A stretch of 64,000 nt of DNA from Physcomitrium patens. Lineage: Eukaryota; Streptophyta; Bryopsida; Funariales; Funariaceae. The stretch is from contig NC_037255.1 in the NCBI RefSeq assembly GCF_000002425.4, positions 3,045,847 through 3,109,846 on the forward strand, read 5' to 3'. Positions 56,301-64,000 of the stretch are shown here, piece after piece (position 1 is the stretch's first letter; each line of letters starts with the position of its first letter). Made by a program: the position numbers and the translations under genes. The notes under the pieces are model-generated. The model was not told where the DNA came from. It worked only from the letters and a program-made list of their open reading frames with translations, and ran no database searches.

Positions 56301-58319
56301 TTAGACATAAGATTTATTTCAGAACTATGGTCAACTAAAGCAACAATTGGTTCTTCAATATCTCCTACTTTCACTAATACTTTAATAGTTTCTTTTGTCC
56401 AATATTTTTGAGTATAATAGCTTGCACCTTCCATTGCTTTATTACTTTAATCTTCAAAACGTATTCGTTGATTATATCCATTTTTTTTATTTGTTGATTG
56501 CTTTTAACTATTATCAACGTCTTCTTCATCTCTATATAATCATGCATCAATAGCATGACTCATTCCAGCTTCGTTCATTAATTGTTTCTTTCGCTTAATG
56601 TTGTCAATGATAACATCATGAAACTCCTTCTTTGCAATTCCCAAAATTTTTTTCAATGTGACTTCCACCTTAGCATTTAATATACATTCTTTCAACATGC
56701 CTTTTAAATTTGTTACCACTTCAATATCAGAAAGTAACTTATAAGCAACTAATTTATCCTTTTCTTTTGTCTCCTCTGTTTTTTCTTCTAATGATGCTGA
56801 AGTATCCTTTATAAGCAATTCTTGTGAAGTCGCCTCATGAGCCTTGTTTCTTCAAGTTTGCTTCTTAGAAGAATTTTCTTCTTTTGTATCATCAAAATTT
56901 CCTCGTCTCTTTTCTTCCATCAAAGCTTTATGTTGACTCTTAGTAATATATACATGAACTAAAAAAGACTCAACAAGATCTTCCCAACTTTTTGCACCTC
57001 GTATTATAGCTGCAGTCCTCAATAACACTTCCCAAGGCATTTTTCCTTTTTGCATTGTAGAAATGGCAGAAGCCCAAAATTCACTAGTTTCTATACTTCC
57101 ACCAAAGTCATCATCTATTCTAGTGCCATAACTTGCACTATCTCATGTTGCTATTCCATGTTCTATTAAATAATCTTGAATCAATGCTCTCATACTTCCT
57201 TTGCCAAAATTGATTTGAAAGAGATCCTGTGTATCTTTTAATCCAATCTTTCTATCTTTCTAGTAAATAATTCCTTGCTGCACCATATTATTAAATTCAT
57301 TGCAATCCTTCCTAATATGTGAAACGTCATTACACTAGATACATCTTTGTACATACCTTTATTTTGAAACATTCTTCAAATTATTTGTAGAAGTATTTTC
57401 TTCAAGTCTTGCTAATTTGATTTGAAGATCTCGCATTCTATGTATAATTTCTTCAATCCCCATCTCTCCTTTCTTTGATAAAGATGTTGAAGGTTGAATA
57501 GTAGACATTGTTGGTTGTGTTGTATGTACTGGAATTTTAGGTGCTTGTACTGCTTTTAGAATATTACTCCTATCTTTCATTCTTTCTCTTTTTGCAAGCA
57601 AACCCACCGTATTTTCAACATTTTTTCACTTTGTTTTTAATCCTTTATCTTCTTCTTTGTCTTCAAGAAGCAACTCCAATTTCCCTTGTAACTCTCCATC
57701 AGCAACTTGAAGAAATAATTCAACCTTGTTCGGCTCTAATGTCAATTTTTCTACCTTCGATAATTGAGAATATTACCTCTCAAATTTCCTTAGTAGCTCT
57801 GTTGCTTACAAATTCTTATTAGGCTGCTCAATCCATTCTAGAAATAGTTTTTTAGTAACAGGATTAGTGCCCTCTAAGAAATATTTGTCTTTCAATGCAT
57901 GTAAAAAAATCTCCCATAAATTTCCATAATACTCAATAATCGATATAATATTCTTTCTTATTTTTGGTATCGTGGCAAGTCCAAATAAGTCAACCATCTT
58001 CTTCTTAGAAACCTGATTTAATTCAATTTTCCAAACGTAACATCTTAAATACCTTGAAATATCTCTTCCATCAAATTGATCAATTTTATCGACCACTACT
58101 TGCAATGCTTTGGTCACTAAAGCTTCTTTGCAATCATTACTTTACTGTTGCTGCATAGATAGTGATAAGGCTTGAAATATACCAGCAACGGACAGATCCA
58201 TGTACATACCTTATCCTTTACAAGAAGCTCCACTTGAAGCTCCTTCAAAATTTTTATTCTCATTCTTCATAAAATAAAAATAAAAATAAATGAATCCCAA
58301 TACCTTCCACCTCAAGCGT
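53326..58319 (-). pseudogene. F internal region: gag, protease, RT, RNase H, integrase start
   Basis: From high to low: gag about 58300-56540 (LFGLATIPKIRKN; FLEWIEQPNKNL; IEEIIHRMRDLQIKLARLE); protease about 56330-55910 (VDHSSEINLM-like site, then SYPLILGQPYITATRMETK); a Lys-rich link (KKIKPVAGPLPKDSKD-like); RT about 55630-54390 (SWNLRPIPMSKAHLPKLVEL, YSSRWFTMPK, DMQPMNAITIKN, SRDLTTMRMPLGLLKM, LTEVRRFLGACVFYRIWIP); RNase H about 54140-53740 (MDCLPLLGMI; AGKDNLVVDMLSRA); integrase zinc region to 53326. The RT wording is that of Ty3 elements best known from basidiomycete fungi. Many breaks. Confidence 0.82.
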
Positions 58320-58337
58320 TTCATGTCGGGTTCACCA
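58320..58337 (-). promoter_or_regulatory. Primer binding site of F
   Basis: On the minus strand TGGTGAACCCGACATGAA, 4 bases after the 5' LTR end. TGG plus a T-arm-like complement (TGAACCCGA) fits the 3' end of a tRNA; I cannot name the tRNA without a search. Confidence 0.8.
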
Positions 58338-58341
58338 CTTA

Positions 58342-60231
58342 TGTCTTATTATGTACTATCTAGCTTGAAAATGCATCGAGTGTCTGACTGTGAAAGATAA
58401 AATATTGTTTTATAAGTATATAAGCAGTCTAGTAGGTTTTAATTATCTAAACTCAAACTATTTTAGATTTCAATATAAAAGCTTAATCCCAATACAAAGT
58501 ACTTACAACATTATTTTTAATAGCTTTTGGATATTATAAGCATAGATTCTTTTATTATTTATTATTTTTATTTCTATTTTATTTATTTATTTTTATTTAT
58601 TTATTCATTTTTTTTTATTTTTTTTTATTTCTTATTTTTTAAAATCCTAATCCTAGATAGCGAGCCTCGACAAGCTGTAATTCTCAATCTGACCATCCGA
58701 TTGTTGTGAAACTCCTACCACTAGTATCTTTACAAGTCTTCTAAATGCTCAAGAGATTCAATCCAATCTAACTTATAGATTGCAAGAAAACACCATAAAT
58801 CCACACTGAAGTTCCTTCACCGCTGCCTAAAAGATTGATGATAAACTTTAACTTGCGATTTTTCCTTCTTTGACCAATAATTCTCATTCAAACTTTGTGT
58901 GTAGCTCTGCCATTAAGTCCTGGACTTACCATGACAAAATTCACCTTATTCTAGTTGGTAGATCTCAGATATTACAAAAATCCTAAACAACTCTTATATG
59001 CCAACTTCTGATACCTCTTTATACTAATGATCAAATATCTTCTATCCGTACCATAAGTTTAACACAAATTTTTGCATGCACTTAGTATATTCAACCATCT
59101 AGATACCTCTAAAATTTCAACTACAGATATCTCTCCAATTTTACAAAATTGTCAAGAGTACTAGCCTTTACTTTATTACAAAAATTCAATTCACCAGTAT
59201 AAATACTGATTTTGAGCAACGATTGCAAAGTCCTTCCAAATCCTATGAAACCCAATTCTATACCTTTCAAAGGAGCTTGAAGCTAGCTCTCGGACCTCAA
59301 AATCTCAATCTTCGAATGCCTTCTTTCTTTTCCTCTCCTTTCCTTTAAATCCGTGAGGTCCTCTATTCTTCCGCCCTGGACTTCGAATTAGAACAGCAAA
59401 CTCGCCTCCATATAATTTCCGCCTCTAAGAGGATCTTTCCACAAAAAGGACGTTTCTCCTAAAATGGCATAGAGAATGGAATAATTTGAAATAGAATTGA
59501 AGCCTCCGTATTCAGGACCTCATTGAATTGCCAAATTGAGTCAAGTCTCATATTGGCTAAGAGGTCCATAGTAGGTCCTGGATTGGATGCCACCATAATT
59601 GGGTCAAATTGGCCCTTCACATCAGACTTACTTGAATATTGAATTGGTCTTTTTTCTTTCTGTCGACTCTTGGTAAGAACAGCTCGGACTCATTCGACCT
59701 AATTTATCGAAGAATCTTAAGGACCTCGATTTATCTCCTCAATTTTTTCCTAACTTTTGCTCTACTGATCTCGATTATTGAAATTGAATGGAGCATTACA
59801 TTATTGATAAGTATGCCTTGACTGCTTGCTATTCCCACACATTGGCATGTAATTATCATTGGCTCTGGGATTGGGATATTTACTAGCATAATGATCAATC
59901 TGTCTGCAACGGAAACAACAAAGTCGTCTTTTTGTACCCCCATCAGGCATATTGGGTGTCTCTACTGGTATATACCTACTAGGCTTATTCCATGTAGGAT
60001 TAGAAAATGATGCTAATTGTCTCATTGGTATGGAGGGTACTTGGTTTGATGATGTGGGTGGAGCATACACTGTTGTCACGTTCGATGGTACAGCTTGCAA
60101 TGGGAAGATATTAATTAGCCCCTAAATATTGGCACTGAAATTGGCCACTGTTTCTAACATCTAAGATGATTAAATATAAATAAATCTTTTCTATTTATAT
60201 TTTTATCATATAGTCGTCTTGCAACATGACA
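58342..60231 (-). mobile_element. 5' LTR of F, chimeric subtype with gag segment
   Basis: The minus start is TGTCATGTTGCAAGACGAC at 60231 and the minus end is ...GTACATAATAAGACA at 58342, 1890 bases. From about 60170 to 59815 it carries a gag-derived segment (minus: RRLCCFRCRQIDHYASKYPN, a zinc-knuckle-type motif, with an upstream PSIPMRQL / FSNPTWNKPS stretch). The remaining body aligns with the solo LTR at 22756-24060. A T-rich tract occupies 58545-58640. Confidence 0.85.
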
Positions 60232-60930
60232 TCAATAGTTGTGAGGCCCTATCAATCATCTTCAAAGAGAACAAAGATCAGTGTATGTGGTGAATATAAT
60301 TTGTCGCATCATACATTTCCTCAACATATGATTACTACTCCTCATAGAACTCGTTCCTAGAAGGAGGGGTAATGTCACGGACATACACATGTAAGCCAAT
60401 AATTATTTGTATAAATAGGAAGAAGTAAGTAAAAGTAGATAAAAGTAAGTTAATTCTATAGTATTTGGTATAGAAGCTCCCTAGATGCTTTATAGTTGCT
60501 GCTTTGACTTTATAGGTATCTTTAATTACTTTTTTGGATTAGAAACGTGGTCAATAAGTTAGCCATGTGCCACACATATTGTTAGCTTGAAGACCAAGCT
60601 AATTATATGGCTCATACGTAGAAAAACTTGCCTTGTAAGTCAAGGCATGTATCCTACAAAGTCAACACATATTGGAGGTCCTATAGAATGTTGCCACGTA
60701 GCCCTTAGTTAGATAGTATATATAGAGACAAGAGTGAAGCCCTCTTCACTCTTGTCAACTTCTTTCTTGCTTCTAGTCTAGTTTCAAGGGTCTCTAGTTT
60801 TCTTATCTTTTGGCAATAGCCATTCCAGTTTCTTTTTTAATATACATATCAAGTTATTTATATTTTTTCATCTTTCTTTGAAAGAAGTCTCACTTGTTTA
60901 TTTATCTTTATTATGTTCTTATCCTTGACA
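60232..60930 (+). mobile_element. G2: 3' end of a second chromovirus of the G family
   Basis: End of the extra ORF (60240-60330), purine tract aaggaggggtaa (60361-60372), then LTR 60373-60930 (TGTCACGGACATACAC ... TTATCCTTGACA). The rest of the element is not next to it: F is adjacent on the left and the K relic lies on the far side of F. Confidence 0.85.
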
Positions 60931-61369
60931 GATTTTAGAACTAGCAATTTTTTTAAAAAATATCCTCTTAATGTTAGAATCCATCAATCTATGATCTCCT
61001 TGCATTTATTAATTTTTGCTTCCAACTTATGATTAACTGCAATTCACTCTATTTGCTAGCTATTTGATTGATTAACACTTTATGTTGGACTTCAAAACTA
61101 GACATAATTATTATTATTCTAATATCAAAGTGTTCAAAAAATATTAGATTTATAATATTTAAACATCTATTTGAATGTTGCTATTTTTAGAACTATAATT
61201 ATGTTATAATTGTAGAGATAAAAGAAGCATTACAATCTTGGCACAAAGACAGCCAACTTTGACAGCTATGTATTTCCATGCCAATGTAGTGGATGTCTTA
61301 TGGATGATAACTACTAATTCATACTGAGTATAAAAATATTCAAGAAAATAGAAATTTGCTTGACCGTAG
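60931..61369. other. Unassigned 0.4 kb between G2 and G3
   Basis: AT-rich, with no readable frame and no match I noticed elsewhere in the window. The stretch 61245-61330 (ggcacaaagacagccaac...) is less AT-rich and might be original, non-repeat sequence. Confidence 0.3.
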
Positions 61370-62832
61370 TATCACGGGCATATATATTTATTTTCATAAT
61401 TATTTAGATAATATGAATAGATAGAAGTAAATAAAAATAGATTAATTTGATAATTTCTTATAGAAAAGCTTTTCAAAAGCTTCATAAATGCAATTTCACT
61501 TTTATATATATCTGCAAGTGATTAGTAGGATGAACACTTAGTTAACAAGTTAGCTACATATCACACATATTAATAGCTTATGATACAGGCTAATCATGTA
61601 GTACATATATAAAAAACTTTACTTACAAATTAAGATATGTATCTTGCTAATTGAATATATATTGAAAATCCTATAGAATGTTGTCATATAGTTCATAGTT
61701 AGATAATATATAGAGAGGCAAGAATAAAGCCTTCTTTATTCTTGTCAATTCCTTTTTTTATTTTTAATCTACTTTCAAGGGTGTTTAATTTTTATGACTT
61801 TTGGTCATAGCCATTGTAGTTTCTTTTTAATATATATATTTTTTATTTCATTTTTATTTTATCATCTTTTTTTAAGAAAAGTCTTACTTATTTATTTGTA
61901 TTTATTAAATTTTTTTATTTAATAGATTAATAAGTATATACTTATAATATCAGAGCTTTGCATTGTTTTCTAGTTAAGAGTGGATTATTTTTTTTTTAAT
62001 GAGACATAAGCATATTAGAAGTTATAGATTATCATTTTTTAAATTGATATACTTCTTAGCATTTTTTTTTGTTACCAAGTCCTCTTTTTTATTTGTTTTA
62101 AGCAATATTGAACATCTTTTTTTTTAAGATGTTATCATGGCAAAGCTTATTAAAATGAAAAATAAAATGGTACAAATGCAAGAACAATTGAAAGAGTTAA
62201 TGCTTTCAATGCATAAATTTAATTTACTATAAAAATTAACAATAATATTGGTAGAAAATAAAAATATAGAGATGATTGAAGTTGCTTCAATAACTACTCT
62301 AAATTATATCACTTTTTTTATGGTGGAATATTTTTTAAATATTAAAAAATACAAAGTTGCTTTATATGAAAAGTTTAATAGAATAAAATCAAAGTTTTAA
62401 AGAATCATCAATTAAATATAATTGGTGATTGAACTTCAACTATAAAGTTATTCAACTCTAAGATCACAAGTCTAGTTTATTAGAATACTACTTTTTATTT
62501 TTACATTATAATGATTTTTATCCTTTTTTAAATAACAAGATCTAATATTGAATGATTTGGAGGCTTTTTAAGTAGAGTTTTGATCCATGTATGGAGAATA
62601 TGATGTAATTTGTGTTACAACCAACAAAATTTAGATTTTGTAATATGACAATTGATTAGCAACGTCTTATACTTCACAATTTTGATAACTCGTAATTAAT
62701 ATCAAGTATAATGATGCTATATTCATGAATTGATTTCTTTATGAATTACAATATAAAGTAAAGAAATTGATGCTCAATTTTTTTAAACTTCAAACATTAA
62801 ATCAAGCAATTGACTTTGCTATAAAATATGAG
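61370..62832 (+). mobile_element. G3: strongly decayed 5' LTR and gag of the G family
   Basis: LTR 61370-61924 (TATCACGGGCATATATA ...), displaced primer stretch TAATATCAGAGC, and a gag start at 62137 (ATGGCAAAGCTTATTAAAATG in part). Gag similarity to G continues to about 62830. Nearly every difference from G that I checked is C to T or G to A. Old, many breaks; the rest of the element is absent. Confidence 0.85.
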
Positions 62833-63281
62833 TTCCTAATTCATTTTGAAATAGTGGAGGCCCTTGCCCTTCCTTCATTAAGTATGAAATATATTCTCCT
62901 AGAGCTTCAATAGCCTTAGGTATTCTATCTTTTCATACTTCCTTAGCCTTCTCAATATCTCATCTTTCTAAAATCACTATAAGATTGTAAGTAGTAGGCG
63001 CTAGAAGAAGAGGTTTTCTTGAAGCGAAGGATTGTACATAATTAAGTTGTGGCACTTGTGGATATGTATATTGGCCATATCTTGAATCTCTCATGGAATT
63101 TTGTACATAGACTAGATGAGGGTCATATCTTATCAAAAAGTAGCTAGGAATTGAATCTTTTCTTTGATTCCTAATCTTTTCATTTTTTAATTCAGTTTCT
63201 TCAATAAATAGGGCAACTTGGATTGTATGATCCAATGTTTGTGGCCTATGCATCCAAATTTCTTGAGATACTAAGGACCAA
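62833..63281 (-). pseudogene. Gag relic of another Ty3 element
   Basis: The minus-strand peptide has MHRPQTLDHTIQVALFIEET, the end of a Ty3 gag domain (the PQTLDxAIxxA pattern), followed by a basic, Tyr/Pro-rich stretch (YGQYTYPQVPQLNYV) typical of the part before the zinc knuckle. Family not resolved. Confidence 0.65.
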
Positions 63282-64000
63282 TGTTGTATTGTAATTTCTT
63301 ATAGTATGTAAAAATTAATTAGGACATATAATATGTTTATAAGTCTTGGTGTATGTTAGAATGGTTAATAGATTAATTTAAAGAGAGTAGATATAAAAAA
63401 CTTTATTTTGACTTTTATCTATTTTGATTATAATATTTAAAAAAATTATAGGACCTAAATATGTAGTGTGAAGCCTTGAGAGGAGATTAGAGCCTAAAGA
63501 TGAGAATTTTAACTAATAGGAGGTTTACTGGGAGAGATGAAAGCAAGGCATGGTTGGATGAAGGCAAGGAATGGCAATCTTCATTCCTATTGGTTGAAGG
63601 CCATGCCCAATGAGCTTCAAGGAGGCTGTCTAAGGCCTTATTAAGGATTAGGATTTTTTTCTGAGGTCATTTGAATTTTCGAGACTAGAATCATCAAGTT
63701 TAGATTTTTGGATATGGATTGGGTACAAATTTTGTATGATTTAGAGTTTTTATGAAGGAATTATTGGCACTCAAAGTTAAGTGTTAATTTTGTATCTACT
63801 GTCACTCTTTGGAGCATAACATATGTTTATGGAGAGCAACAAAAGATCGGCAACTGGAATTGGAGAGAAAACTCTCTTGAATATATTTTTTATATACTAT
63901 TTAATGAATTTGGAGTTTGGATGAAGAAATTGCAGAGGGTAGAAGTTAGCACATCCAAATCAAAGGCAGTAAGTAAGTAATTTTGTTCATAGTAACGGTT
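63282..64000 (+). mobile_element. LTR of family I, plus copy, running off the window
   Basis: It starts TGTTGTATTGTAATTTC. The part 63500-63850 is similar, in reverse, to 8660-9060. The right end lies outside, so solo or not is open. Confidence 0.55.

Larger units (their letters stand above)
44908..60231 (-). mobile_element. F: long Ty3 element of fungal-like type, split by chromovirus G
   Basis: 5' LTR 58342-60231, primer site 58320-58337, gag, protease, RT, RNase H, integrase, polypurine tract 46062-46073, 3' LTR 44908-46061. Chromovirus G (46934-53320) lies inside the integrase. Without G the element is about 8.9 kb. The LTRs are of the gag-carrying subtype and have diverged considerably, so it is old. 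TCAATAG occurs at both edges (44898-44904 and 60232-60238) but is offset by three bases from the LTR at the lower edge. Many breaks. Confidence 0.85.

Noticed and set aside
58527-58709. Hydrophobic 60-codon frame resembling a membrane peptide
   Set aside because: Produced by a T-rich low-complexity tract of the F LTR.
1-64000. CRISPR array, operon or organelle insert
   Set aside because: No regular spacer-repeat structure, no bacterial gene pattern and no plastid or mitochondrial gene recognised.

Overview
This window is a piece of a plant nuclear genome made almost entirely of LTR retrotransposons and their remnants. I see no convincing host gene, rRNA, tRNA or CRISPR array. The sequence is very AT-rich, and older element copies are more AT-rich than younger ones, mostly through C-to-T and G-to-A differences. 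The element set (Tat/Athila-like Ty3 elements with tRNA-Asp-type primer sites, chromodomain Ty3 elements, a Ty3 lineage that resembles fungal elements, and a small Copia) points to a land plant with a large repeat-rich genome. A gymnosperm with low GC, such as a gnetophyte, is my best guess, but only a guess.

Left part (1-10.9 kb): dispersed LTRs and old fragments. An LTR of family F carries a telomere-like tandem array (1-1804). It is followed by a repeat J copy, a long E-type LTR with its poly(T)/poly(A) tracts, an E-type protease relic, an LTR of family I and a probable solo LTR of family C.

Central nest (10.9-33.3 kb): one old chromovirus (H) spans 10877-33338, with a CTAGG target duplication at both ends. 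It was entered by a C-family element (C0), which was itself entered by the whole-looking non-autonomous element C1 (12279-18334, duplication AAGAT). H was separately entered by a Tat-like element E (19966 to about 31310). E holds an F-family fragment with its LTR, that LTR holds element C2 (21359-25258), and the gag of C2 holds a solo F LTR (22756-24060, duplication ACGG). This makes about six layers.

Right part (33.3-64 kb): a repeat J copy; an F-family fragment (F3) split by a Copia element (36458-39782, duplication CATCT), a solo F LTR (40221-42015) and a C-family 3' end; a protease/RT relic (K); then a long minus-strand F element (44908-60231). The integrase of F is split by the best-preserved autonomous element here, chromovirus G (46934-53320, duplication ATGCT). 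The right edge holds two more chromovirus copies (G2, G3), a gag relic and an I-family LTR running off the window.

The most interesting items are: C1, which has an intact long coiled-coil ORF and a second ORF but no pol; the chimeric F LTRs that carry a gag zinc-knuckle segment; an extra ORF after the chromodomain in G; the half-tRNA (initiator Met anticodon arm) primer site of the Copia element; and the strong methylation-type decay visible when G is compared with G3. Element names (C, E, F, G, H, I, J, K) are local labels of mine, not database names.
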